Assembly: GCF_002163675.1 (NCBI RefSeq)
Contig: NZ_CP019334.1
Span: 3,825,501-3,889,500 of the forward strand
DNA from: Polaribacter sp. SA4-12
GTDB lineage: Bacteria > Bacteroidota > Bacteroidia > Flavobacteriales > Flavobacteriaceae
Reading direction: 5' to 3'
Length of the DNA: 64,000 bases
Positions within the stretch are counted from its first letter, which is position 1, and the number at the start of each line of letters is the position of its first letter. Below the pieces are notes generated by a model. The model was not told where the DNA came from. It did no database searches and was given only the letters and a program-made list of their open reading frames with translations. The translations under genes were made by a program, and so were the position numbers. Positions 9,594-17,262 of the stretch are shown here, piece after piece.

Positions 9594-11240
9594 ATGAGTA
9601 TAAAATGGAAATTTGCAACACACACGGAATTAAATGACATTGTAGGCTTTAAGGATAATGATATTGAGAAATTTGGTGAGAATCCTGCAAAATCTATTGT
9701 AAGAGAAGCTATTCAAAATTCTTGTGATGCTTTAGATATACAAAATGATCAAAAACAGGTTAATGTAGTTATTAAAACGGGTTCAGTAAAAAAGTTAGAT
9801 TTACCCAATTTTAGTGATATAGAAGACCATATTAAATCCTGTATAAATAAAGAAAATGATGAGGCTGAAAACGATGAGATTCAAAGACATATTAATGTGT
9901 TTTCAGAAGATTCATATACCTATTTAGAAATTTCTGATTATAATACAACAGGAATGGCAGAAAAACCATTTCAGAGTTTAACACAAGGTATTTTTAAATC
10001 TACAAAAGCAACATCTGGTTCACAAGGGAGCAAAGGAGTTGGAAAGGCAGCATATTATGCTAGTTCTTATTTACGAACAATGTTAATATCTACAAGAAAT
10101 GAAGAAGGTAATAGATATAGAGGTGCTGCAAAAATTTCGAATCATTTATGTCCTTATTCAGAAAACACTCAACTTAATTACAAAGGATTTTATGGTGATT
10201 TAACAAAAAAAGAAAATAACGAAATACCAGCACTTTTTCAACGAGAAGAAATGGGAACATCAGTATTTGTTATTGGTTTTTGGGAGTTACCTAATTTTAA
10301 AACAGATGTAATAGAAGAAGTTTTACGTAACTATTGGTTTGCAATTGCAAAAGAACAATTAGTAGTAACTGTAGAAAATGAAACATTAGATTCATTAAAT
10401 ATTGGGGTTTATATGGAACATTATTTCCCTAATTATAGAGATTATAGAACTGGTGGTAGACAGAATCCCAGAGCATATTATGATGTATATAAAAAGGGAA
10501 CTATTTACACTAAAGATATTGCAAACATTGGTAGTTGTACACTTTGGCTTCATAAAAATGATGGATATAATTTAGGAGCTGTAGCTAGATTTAGGCAAAC
10601 TAAAATGTTAATTTTTAAAGAAAATGATTTAGATGCAGGTTTTGCAGGTGTTTTTTTATGCGACAACGATGTTGGAAATACTTTTTTAAAAAATATTGAA
10701 AACGATGCCCATGATGTTTGGAATCCCAAATTGAATCGTAATGTTACAGCTTTGGCAGAAATTACAATTAAGGAGATTAAAGAGTTTATAAGAGAAAATT
10801 ATGTGCGTTATTCTGGTTTTGGAAACCAAAGCTCTTTTTCAATAGATACATTAGATAATCTTTTTAGTTTTTCTGGCGGAAATGCTAAAACTACCAGTAA
10901 AAATAAAGACAAGGATAGAAATAAAATAATAGTTGAACCAAAAGAGAACACGCGAGATAGGTTAATTATTAAACATTCCTTTAAAGCAATCCAAAAGAAT
11001 GGAATGTATGTTTATAATTTAACTTTTGAATCTGGAAGAACTGTTCGAAATCAAAAATTTAAAATTTCAATTGGTACAGATTCTAGTAAAGATGTAATTA
11101 ATATTAAAAATTCCGAAATCGGCAATTTTAAAGACAATGTTATTGAGTTAGATGTGAAAAAAGGAAAGAATATTATCAACAATATTGAATTAGATAGTCC
11201 TTACTTAGTAGCACCTTCTATATCCTCATTAAACAAATAA
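9594..11240 (+). CDS. GHKL-fold ATPase (HSP90/MutL-like) of a defence-associated cassette
   Basis: The N-terminal domain carries the Bergerat ATP-binding fold. The N box is REAIQNSCDAL with E38, N42 and D45, the second motif is around DYNTTGM at about 118, and the glycine-rich lid motif is GSKGVGKAA at about 144. After about 260 residues there is a second, alpha/beta region and a C-terminal beta-rich part with no motif I recognise. GHKL ATPases of this kind occur in several multi-gene phage-defence systems, such as the MutL-like ATPase of the Z1/MutL (MZA) type, but no Z1 or AIPR gene is present here. It lies 43 bases after the beta-helix gene and 3 bases before the next gene, so one operon is likely. 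ATP binding is well supported; the role is inferred. Confidence 0.8.
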   Translation: MSIKWKFATHTELNDIVGFKDNDIEKFGENPAKSIVREAIQNSCDALDIQNDQKQVNVVIKTGSVKKLDLPNFSDIEDHIKSCINKENDEAENDEIQRHINVFSEDSYTYLEISDYNTTGMAEKPFQSLTQGIFKSTKATSGSQGSKGVGKAAYYASSYLRTMLISTRNEEGNRYRGAAKISNHLCPYSENTQLNYKGFYGDLTKKENNEIPALFQREEMGTSVFVIGFWELPNFKTDVIEEVLRNYWFAIAKEQLVVTVENETLDSLNIGVYMEHYFPNYRDYRTGGRQNPRAYYDVYKKGTIYTKDIANIGSCTLWLHKNDGYNLGAVARFRQTKMLIFKENDLDAGFAGVFLCDNDVGNTFLKNIENDAHDVWNPKLNRNVTALAEITIKEIKEFIRENYVRYSGFGNQSSFSIDTLDNLFSFSGGNAKTTSKNKDKDRNKIIVEPKENTRDRLIIKHSFKAIQKNGMYVYNLTFESGRTVRNQKFKISIGTDSSKDVINIKNSEIGNFKDNVIELDVKKGKNIINNIELDSPYLVAPSISSLNK

Positions 11241-11243
11241 GCT

Positions 11244-12011
11244 ATGAAACAAAGTGCTAACTTCCCATACGATGTAGAAATACAAATTATAGAGCTTTTA
11301 GAATTGCCTCAATCATCAGAATCATTTGAGTATGAAATTAAATTGCCTGAGTATTATACAACAGATTCAAAATACCAACATATTCAAGACAATATAGATC
11401 TTATAGCTGAAACAAATTGTTCTGCAACCTTATACAGAAATGTAATTTCAACAAAAAGTAATTCTAAACTTACTATTACTGTTCCTCGTAATAAGGTTAA
11501 TGTTAATTTTACTATCGATTTATTATTAGTTGCTAATAAAGAATTTAGTTGGGATAATCAATTATTACAAAAAGGAATGCCAATAGCACATTTTGGTTCC
11601 TTTAAAAAAGATATAGATACTAGAAGTACAGGTCTTATTTCTTTTGAAAAATTTGATGGCAAAGAAATTTTAATATCTAACTCTGATCATGCCATTAAAA
11701 TAAAAATTCCCGAAATACAATTTGAGTATTTAATGCAAAAACAGAATTCTTTATTGGTAAAGGAAATTCTAACCTCTCAATTTGCACAAATAGCTTTATT
11801 GGAGGCTTGTAAAGAACTTAAAGAAAATTCGAAAAGAAATAATTTATTTTGGTACAAAGAACTAGTAAACAAATGGAGAAAATTTTCTGAATATGATGAA
11901 TACCCTCAAGACTCAGATCATTTGAAATTTGTAAATGATATTTTAAAAAATCCAAGTATTAAATTAGTGAATCATTTAATTGCAATAGATAAACAAGATC
12001 AAGATGGCTAA
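11244..12011 (+). CDS. Unknown protein of the GHKL ATPase cassette
   Basis: I do not recognise this 255-residue protein. The first 150 residues look beta-rich (alternating hydrophobic residues, for example NSKLTITVPRNKVNVNFTID), and the last 100 residues are helical, including FAQIALLEACKEL and LFWYKELVNKWRKF. There is no signal peptide, membrane helix or clear catalytic motif, so a cytoplasmic adaptor or structural subunit is likely. It starts 3 bases after the ATPase stop and overlaps the next gene by 8 bases, so stoichiometric co-expression and complex formation with both neighbours are plausible. A diverged nuclease cannot be excluded from sequence reading alone. Confidence 0.65.
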   Translation: MKQSANFPYDVEIQIIELLELPQSSESFEYEIKLPEYYTTDSKYQHIQDNIDLIAETNCSATLYRNVISTKSNSKLTITVPRNKVNVNFTIDLLLVANKEFSWDNQLLQKGMPIAHFGSFKKDIDTRSTGLISFEKFDGKEILISNSDHAIKIKIPEIQFEYLMQKQNSLLVKEILTSQFAQIALLEACKELKENSKRNNLFWYKELVNKWRKFSEYDEYPQDSDHLKFVNDILKNPSIKLVNHLIAIDKQDQDG

Positions 12012-13473
12012 AATATTTACAACAGAAAGTCTTTCTTTTTTAAGAGATGAATTTAAGAATTACATAGAATTAGAAGATTTTTTAAGGAAATACCAAAATG
12101 AAGCTTTTGATTTTAGTGCCATCGAACTTGTCGAAGATTCTGATTATCCTGAATTATTAGAAACAAAAATAAATGAGTTTTATGAAAGTTTTGATAATAA
12201 TCCTAAAGATGAATTTTCGTTGGCTAAAATTTTATACGAAGGATTGCAGATAAATGAAAATCAAGCTTCAAATAATCTATTTTGGCTATACTTAAATCTT
12301 GGACCCTTTTTTAGTTTTATAAAAAATCGTTGGATTCAGAAATGGAATGAAAATGATGAGAAATTAAGAAATGATCTTGAAAGATTTCTTTTGTCTATAG
12401 AACCTTCTCATAATAGTTTAATTAAATCGCCAATTGCAGGTTTGTGGTGGGCTATTCATTTAACAATTGATCATTCTCTTGAAGACAAATATTATTATAG
12501 TAAAGTTTTTCTGTCAGAGAGAAACTTAAGAGACAAAAACATTGGATCTTATCAACTTATTAGAGATAAGAAGGTTTTACAAGCAGTTTTAGATTTCTAT
12601 AACACTTATAAAAATAAAGAGCTTAATGGTAAAAGAATTGGATCTGAAGCTATTGCTCAACAAATGATTAAGACTCTGAATCAAATAGGAGGTTTAACAG
12701 TTTTGAGTTATTTAGACAAAGATGAAGTTTTCCAGAAGATGGAAAAATTTAAAGAAACAATCTTTTTAAGAGCCAGAGAAGTTCAACTAGGTAAAAAAGC
12801 ATCTAGAATACGATTGGAAATACTTCGTAATAATGATAAAGGTAACTTGATAAATGAAGCATCACAGCCTATTATAAAGACAGAGCAAAAAGAAGCAAAA
12901 AGTATAGATAAAAATGATAAACAAGAAAAAGTCCTAAAGTATTTTAATTTAAGAAATAATGGTGAATATAATTTAACAAATACAAAAGTAGATTCATTTT
13001 TTTTTCAAACAGCAATTAGAAAAAATTTTGAAAACGGATACCTTTTAATCTGTTATAATGAATCTGGTTATATTAATCGAATCAAGATTTCCAAATTATT
13101 GCAAAAACAAAGAGAGTTATATCAAAATGGTGTTTATTTTGAGAATACTGTTAACCGTATTTTAACAATTCCCAAAAGATCCATTTTAGGGATAATATAT
13201 AGTCAGAAAGGGGTTAAATATTTCAAAGCAATTCTATCAGATCAATTAAAGGATAATAATGGAAATGTGGGTTTACAAGGCTATAAAACTATGCCTTTTA
13301 ATTATGATACTATTGAATATATACCGCTTCCAATAAATTTAGAAGTCGAACTTTCGAGACTTATATTTAAATCATTTAATGCTTCTGGTAAGTCTTTCAA
13401 TAATCCTAATTACAAAAAAGAGTTTAAAATTATAAATCATTTTGGAGATAATACAGAGTTCAAATTATTTTAA
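12004..13473 (+). CDS. DUF6339-like protein of the GHKL ATPase cassette
   Basis: The N-terminal 220 residues resemble the DUF6339 family as I remember it: NNLFWLYLNLGPFFSFIKNR, then a charged helix, then SPIAGLWWAIHLTIDHS at about 143-159. This corresponds to the family's RNxxxRLWW-A-HLT core. Residues about 290-315 form a Lys/Glu-rich linker, and a C-terminal domain of about 170 residues follows, with a beta-strand-rich pattern. It overlaps the preceding gene by 8 bases and is the last intact gene of the cassette; about 30 bases later the sequence turns into gene remnants. DUF6339 proteins occur in restriction-like and other defence neighbourhoods. Family assignment is moderate, function unknown. 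Confidence 0.65.
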   Translation: MAKIFTTESLSFLRDEFKNYIELEDFLRKYQNEAFDFSAIELVEDSDYPELLETKINEFYESFDNNPKDEFSLAKILYEGLQINENQASNNLFWLYLNLGPFFSFIKNRWIQKWNENDEKLRNDLERFLLSIEPSHNSLIKSPIAGLWWAIHLTIDHSLEDKYYYSKVFLSERNLRDKNIGSYQLIRDKKVLQAVLDFYNTYKNKELNGKRIGSEAIAQQMIKTLNQIGGLTVLSYLDKDEVFQKMEKFKETIFLRAREVQLGKKASRIRLEILRNNDKGNLINEASQPIIKTEQKEAKSIDKNDKQEKVLKYFNLRNNGEYNLTNTKVDSFFFQTAIRKNFENGYLLICYNESGYINRIKISKLLQKQRELYQNGVYFENTVNRILTIPKRSILGIIYSQKGVKYFKAILSDQLKDNNGNVGLQGYKTMPFNYDTIEYIPLPINLEVELSRLIFKSFNASGKSFNNPNYKKEFKIINHFGDNTEFKLF

Positions 13474-13495
13474 TTAAAAGCTCTAGCCATTTTAA

Positions 13496-13627
13496 AACAA
13501 AATTCTCAAACTACATTTTCCACCAAAAGAATTATGGGAGCAATTAGAACTTGGAGATAAAAGATCTAATTCTCAAATGGATGTTGTTTTGGCACTTTGG
13601 GAGAATGGATTGATTGTAAAGGTTTAG
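13496..13627 (+). pseudogene. Short gene remnant (43 codons, unrecognised)
   Basis: An open stretch after an in-frame TAA and ending with TAG reads HFPPKELWEQLELGDKRSNS and then QMDVVLALWENGLIVKV. It has no start codon or ribosome site and looks like the C-terminal tail of a lost gene. I cannot name the parent family. It overlaps the start of the hsdS tail remnant in another frame, which suggests a recombination joint. Confidence 0.5.
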
Positions 13628-13767
13628 AAGTTTTTAAATTGAGAGATTGGTTATTGCCTATGTTAATGAATGAGCAGGTTACTGTTGGTTATCCAGAGCA
13701 AGAAGTTGAGGGTTTGGGTTTGGGTGCTGAGCGTGTAGAAGATTATAAAATGAAAAAGTTGAAATAA
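13600..13767 (+). pseudogene. hsdS: Truncated second hsdS 3' end
   Basis: In one frame the sequence reads LRDWLLPMLMNEQVTVG, followed by EVEGLGLGAERVEDYKMKKL and a TAA at 13765. This matches the C-terminus of HsdS at 7.7 kb: LRDWLLPMLMNGQVSVG and then LGLVAEENAKY. Everything upstream of the final conserved helix is missing and there is no start codon, so this is a 3' fragment only. It probably marks the original hsdS end displaced by insertion of the cassette, or the remnant of a tandem alternative hsdS gene used for specificity switching. Confidence 0.85.
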
Positions 13768-13779
13768 AAACAAATTGTT

Positions 13780-14211
13780 ATGGCTAAAACACAATTAAAT
13801 AAGGTGCTAGAACTTGTAAATGAATATGCTGTAAAATACAGAGGTAAAAATCTTGGAAAATTTGATATAAGTGATATTTATGAACTATTTCCTGATAGTA
13901 AAGACACTTATGGATGGTTTAATGAATGGCCGAACAATGGTAAATACGGAATTTATTTAATTATGGATAAAGATAAAAATGTAATTTATGTAGGTGAATC
14001 TTCAAACATTGGTAATAGGCTAAGTAACTATTTCCAATCTTCAGAAGACAAATCTTGTAAAATTATTCATAAATGGAAAAAAACACCAAGATACGTTTGC
14101 TCAATAGCTGTTCCATCAGAAACTTGGTTTGAGCGTTTAGCTTTGGAAGAATTTTTAATTTACAATGTTCAGCCAATTGATAATAAAAAAAGTAAATATT
14201 CCAATAATTAA
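13780..14211 (+). CDS. GIY-YIG nuclease-like protein
   Basis: The 143-residue protein carries the GIY-YIG core: YGIYLIMDKDKNVIYVGESS at about 53-72, with GIY and YVG in the two beta strands, followed by NIGNRLSNYF with the conserved arginine in the helix. A glutamate candidate for the metal site lies in ERLALEEFLIYNVQP near the C-terminus, and an asparagine follows. GIY-YIG domains cut DNA in homing endonucleases, restriction enzymes and UvrC-type repair proteins. There are no accessory DNA-binding domains, and an N-terminal helical part of about 45 residues precedes the core. It starts 12 bases after the hsdS remnant, inside the accessory region, so a defence or mobile-element role is possible. 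Confidence 0.8.
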   Translation: MAKTQLNKVLELVNEYAVKYRGKNLGKFDISDIYELFPDSKDTYGWFNEWPNNGKYGIYLIMDKDKNVIYVGESSNIGNRLSNYFQSSEDKSCKIIHKWKKTPRYVCSIAVPSETWFERLALEEFLIYNVQPIDNKKSKYSNN

Positions 14212-14268
14212 CTCTTTAGTTTAGTTATTAAATGGTACGGTGAAATAATAATTAATTAAAAACTCATT

Positions 14269-14532
14269 ATGAATAATTACGCATTAACAGCTTTAAAAAG
14301 CGCACAAAATTATAAAAGCTCTTATTCTACCATAGAAATTTGGTCGAGATCTGCAAAAGAAGTTTTTCCTAACTCAAAAAGTTCACAAGAAAAAAGTTGT
14401 CCTAAAGGTACTTTTTTAGGTTTGTGTGAAGATGGTTTAGTAAAAGGTATTCCTAAAGGTAATTATACCAAGTCAGTTAAAAATAAAGAATATGCATTGA
14501 AAGCTATAGAAATATTAATAAAAACTGTTTGA
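14269..14532 (+). CDS. DUF6979 family small protein
   Basis: This 87-residue protein matches the DUF6979 pattern as I recall it: YALTALKSAQ at the start, IWSRSAKEVFPNSKSSQEKS in the middle, the core CPKGTFLGLCEDGLVKGIPK, and NKEYALKAIEIL at the end. Members are small cytoplasmic proteins of unknown function found scattered in accessory regions. The ATG at 14269 directly precedes the conserved Tyr-Ala start and gives the full usual length. It is 57 bases after the GIY-YIG gene and 61 before the next gene, so co-transcription is possible but not shown. No catalytic residues can be named. Confidence 0.75.
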   Translation: MNNYALTALKSAQNYKSSYSTIEIWSRSAKEVFPNSKSSQEKSCPKGTFLGLCEDGLVKGIPKGNYTKSVKNKEYALKAIEILIKTV

Positions 14533-14593
14533 GATTAGTATAATTTTCATTTATAAAAAAAAAATACTATTTTTAGAATATATAAAATAACCT

Positions 14594-15376
14594 ATGGAAA
14601 ATAAATTAAATTGTTATACAGAGTGTCAGTTAAGTATTAGTGAATTTAAAAGTTTGCATAAAAAAATGGAGAGTGATGGTTTTGAAATTTTAAACATTAC
14701 TGCAATAAATAATTCAGATCAAATAGAAATATCTGGTGTATGGCAAAGATCTAATAGTATATCTTCTACTATTTCATATTTTGATTCAAGCCAAGAGCTA
14801 TTAGATTCATTAGATCATCAGGAAAATAAAGAACAAATTCCACATGATATTTGTGTATTTGAGGATGTAAATAAAGTTAAAAGTATTGTTGTTTGGAAAA
14901 ACTCTTTAGATTTATCTGCATTTATGAGCTCAAAAGAAACGTATGATGAATTTCAGAAAAGTTTTAATCAAAACGTAAAAAAAGGATTAACATTACATAG
15001 CTTAAAAAGCTTCTCAATATCTGGTATAGACTACTATTATGCAATTTGGTCTAAACAAAAATCTAACGGTTTTTTAGCAAGACATGGTATGAGTGAACAG
15101 GAATTTCAAGAGTTATTTAATAATTATACTAATAGAGGTTATATTTTACAAGATTTATCAATTTACAAAACTAGTTCTAACCCTAAAAATAGTTTTACGG
15201 CACTTTGGAAACTTTCTGATGCGCCATTATTTTTCAAAACAAAGTATAATTTGGATAGTGTTGCTTATAAAAAATTTATAAAAGATTATACGCCATCTGG
15301 CTACAGAACAACATCAATATGCTCATATAATGAAAACGGAAAAACACTATATGCTTGTTCAGTAATACTTTCTTAA
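14594..15376 (+). CDS. BTRD1-like tandem-repeat protein (polyglycine hydrolase-type repeats)
   Basis: The 260-residue protein is built of four related units of about 55-60 residues. Each has a helix of the form SxxEFQxLFxxYxxxGY, then a short turn and a beta strand with a Trp or aromatic residue (YYAIWSKQ, FTALWKLS, YACSVI). The last three units are the clearest: EFQKSFNQNVKKGLTLHSLK, EFQELFNNYTNRGYILQDLS and YKKFIKDYTPSGYRTTSICS. This agrees with the bacterial tandem repeat domain 1 family known from polyglycine hydrolases and secreted serine hydrolases. No signal peptide or catalytic domain is attached, so it appears cytoplasmic and repeat-only. Function is unknown; it is the last plus-strand gene of the accessory region. 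Confidence 0.65.
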   Translation: MENKLNCYTECQLSISEFKSLHKKMESDGFEILNITAINNSDQIEISGVWQRSNSISSTISYFDSSQELLDSLDHQENKEQIPHDICVFEDVNKVKSIVVWKNSLDLSAFMSSKETYDEFQKSFNQNVKKGLTLHSLKSFSISGIDYYYAIWSKQKSNGFLARHGMSEQEFQELFNNYTNRGYILQDLSIYKTSSNPKNSFTALWKLSDAPLFFKTKYNLDSVAYKKFIKDYTPSGYRTTSICSYNENGKTLYACSVILS

Positions 15377-15380
15377 AGAT

Positions 15381-16259
15381 TTAAGTTGTTAAGCACACCC
15401 AAATAAGCGCTGGATATAATGCAATAAAAGACCAGAAAAATGTGTTTAGCCCTAAAATAACCGCATTCATAAAATGAAACAAAACTCCTAGAAATAAGTA
15501 AAAAAACACCCATTCTATAGGTAAAATTAAGGTTATAGGGATAAAACACTCAAATATTAGTATTAACAAGGATACAAAACCAATTAATTTAGGATGCTTT
15601 TTACCTAATTTCCAAGCAGTTTTATTCCCATAAGTATGTTGCCTTAACACAACCATTAAGTCTTTACCATTTCTCCATGTAGGTTGTAAAATACGTATCC
15701 AGCCAGATGTCAAATAAGCTACAAAAAGTAAACTAGTAATAAAGTATAAGCTAATTTGGTATATGTTTTGAGTATTAAAACCATATGCAATAACTCCAAC
15801 AACAAAAACTATTTTAGTAATTTGATCAGAACCCATAGTGCCATCACTATTCCTTAGAGATAAAACGATAAGAGAAATTGCTATTAATAGACATTCTAAG
15901 AAAATATCAAATTGATAAAATATACTTACTAATATAGAAATAGATGCCGATAGTTGTAAAATAAAAAATAATAATACATTGGGATACTTAAAAAGTTTAC
16001 CTAGTATATTACTCACAAATGTATTACCATAAAAAGGGCTTCCAACCTCTCTAACATTCCAACCATAAAAGTTATTGTTTTTAAATTTTTTTGACAACCA
16101 TAGCCACTCCAATGATGAAATACTTAAGCTAATAGCTGATAAATATATTACTAAAGAAAACGCATTGATGTCAGTTTGAAGGATACTAATCACATTTATG
16201 CAAATTAGAGATAAATAATAAATCGTGTGTAGAATCTTCAAATCCTGCAAAACAGGCAA
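15381..16259 (-). CDS. HTTM / vitamin K-dependent carboxylase-like membrane protein
   Basis: The protein has about seven or eight transmembrane helices. It carries family-like landmarks: a short polar loop with GSPFYGNTFVSNILGK, a loop RNSDGTMGSDQ, and a C-terminal helix HFMNAVILGLNTFFWSFIAL that matches the H-x-x-N/G-x-x-x-F pattern of HTTM (horizontally transferred transmembrane) domains. The substrate is unknown. The TTG at 16259 gives 292 residues but overlaps the upstream gene by 74 bases; a GTG at 16193 would overlap by only 8 bases but would cut into the first predicted helix. The genes at 16186-16686 and 16688-17020 are upstream in the same operon. The assignment rests on topology and motifs, so it is moderate. 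Confidence 0.6.
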   Translation of the reverse strand: MPVLQDLKILHTIYYLSLICINVISILQTDINAFSLVIYLSAISLSISSLEWLWLSKKFKNNNFYGWNVREVGSPFYGNTFVSNILGKLFKYPNVLLFFILQLSASISILVSIFYQFDIFLECLLIAISLIVLSLRNSDGTMGSDQITKIVFVVGVIAYGFNTQNIYQISLYFITSLLFVAYLTSGWIRILQPTWRNGKDLMVVLRQHTYGNKTAWKLGKKHPKLIGFVSLLILIFECFIPITLILPIEWVFFYLFLGVLFHFMNAVILGLNTFFWSFIALYPALIWVCLTT

Positions 16260-16686
16260 CAGTAAACTGTATTTGATCTATCCCTGGTTTACTTTTAAGA
16301 GTACTTTCAGCAGCATTTAAAAATATTAAATATGGTAAGGTCAAATGCCATATGTCAGGAGTTTTTCTAAAAGGATCTAGTTCTTCATACAAATCAAAAA
16401 TTGATTTTCTTAATCTATGATCTGGATTCCAAATAAAGCACCAATAATTTTTAGTCGATTTAAGTACAGGTATCCAATTTGTAGCTTCCCTATTTAATGT
16501 ATAGCCTTTACAATAAACTCTTAAATCTCTAGATACAGGTCTAGGAGCAAAAAATCTAAAAGAAGGTAGAAGACCAAAAATATCAACTTTATCTAAAAAA
16601 GAAGTATTAAATTGGTATAGAGCAGTAGAAATTAGCCAAAAGGAAAATAAAGCTATTATCGTTATTTCTGTTATATTTAAGTGCAT
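16186..16686 (-). CDS. Membrane-anchored partner protein of the HTTM gene
   Basis: The 166-residue protein has one N-terminal transmembrane helix (IIALFSFWLISTALYQF) followed by a soluble domain beginning LLPSFRFFAPRPVSRDLRVY. From memory, FFAP-P plus an acidic/aromatic segment is typical of small membrane proteins encoded beside HTTM proteins, and the later FIWNPDHRLRKSIFDLYEEL also fits that family. It starts 2 bases from the end of the preceding gene (stop at 16688) and overlaps the HTTM gene, which suggests a membrane complex. The biochemical role is unknown. The ATG at 16686 is well placed for the helix. Confidence 0.6.
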   Translation of the reverse strand: MHLNITEITIIALFSFWLISTALYQFNTSFLDKVDIFGLLPSFRFFAPRPVSRDLRVYCKGYTLNREATNWIPVLKSTKNYWCFIWNPDHRLRKSIFDLYEELDPFRKTPDIWHLTLPYLIFLNAAESTLKSKPGIDQIQFTVACFAGFEDSTHDLLFISNLHKCD

Positions 16687-16687
16687 A

Positions 16688-17020
16688 CTAACTAGATGCT
16701 TTAATCTCTTTTAGTAAACATTTTAAAGATGAAGAAGCTTTTGGTAAATAACCAATTTTATTTTCGTATTCACTTTTAATCTTTTTACTAAGTAAACTTG
16801 GATTTTCGTTAAAGTTACTTGGAAAACCGAAACCAAGTCTAAATTTTCCATTAGGGTTTCCACAAGCTATCCTTCCTTTACAAGCTGCATGTCCAATAGC
16901 GTCTTTACCAATAAAAGAACCTAAAATATTTTTTTTATGTAATAACCATCTGTCTCTTATTCTGAATGAGTTGATACTCCCGTTATCCATTTCTACTAAA
17001 AATCTTTCATTCTTATTCAT
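16688..17020 (-). CDS. Unknown 110-residue protein, first gene of the HTTM operon
   Basis: I do not recognise this protein. The preferred start is the ATG at 17020 (MNKNERFLVEMDNG), three codons inside a longer frame that would need a TTG at 17029. The product is small, basic and apparently cytoplasmic, with no signal peptide. A Cys/Gly/His-containing stretch in the middle (GHAACKGRIACGNPNGKFR) has two cysteines seven residues apart and could bind a metal or be a modification site. It precedes the membrane protein gene by one base, so all three genes are probably translated from one message. A peptide substrate of the HTTM protein is one speculative possibility. Confidence 0.55.
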   Translation of the reverse strand: MNKNERFLVEMDNGSINSFRIRDRWLLHKKNILGSFIGKDAIGHAACKGRIACGNPNGKFRLGFGFPSNFNENPSLLSKKIKSEYENKIGYLPKASSSLKCLLKEIKASS

Positions 17021-17198
17021 GATATACAAACTATTGGTTTCAGCTAAAATAAAAAATTAATAATTAATAATTTTATTAATATATAGATTTTTTATTTTTA
17101 TTTTATTTGAAAAAGTTTTAATATGGGTTGATAAATATTATAAAGAGATTTAATATTTGTTGTTCTCGATAGTTTTTTTCTTTATATGTAAGATGTGA

Positions 17199-17220
17199 AA
17201 CTGACACCAAAACTGACACC
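17199..17220. repeat. Short tandem repeat next to tmRNA terminator
   Basis: AACTGACACC occurs twice, at 17199-17208 and 17211-17220, separated by AA. It lies just beyond the tmRNA terminator, on the accessory-region side. It could be a remnant of an integrase gene end or of an attachment-site arm; this is inference and no integrase is present. Confidence 0.35.
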
Positions 17221-17258
17221 TTAAAAAACAAAGCCCTGTAAATAAATGATTTACAGGG
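17221..17258 (-). terminator. Rho-independent terminator of tmRNA
   Basis: On the minus strand CCCTGTAAAT, a 5-base loop and ATTTACAGGG form a perfect 10-bp stem followed by CTTTGTTTTTTAA. It begins 5 bases after the tmRNA 3' end, as expected for ssrA. Confidence 0.9.
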
Positions 17259-17262
17259 TTGT

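Noticed and set aside
7841..13473. Full MZA, BREX, DISARM or Dnd system
   Set aside because: None of the defining Z1, AIPR, PglZ, DrmB or DndB-E genes is present; only the GHKL ATPase and a DUF6339-like protein are shared themes.
16688..17029. TTG start at 17029 for the small HTTM-operon gene
   Set aside because: An ATG three codons downstream is a better start and nothing supports the extra residues.
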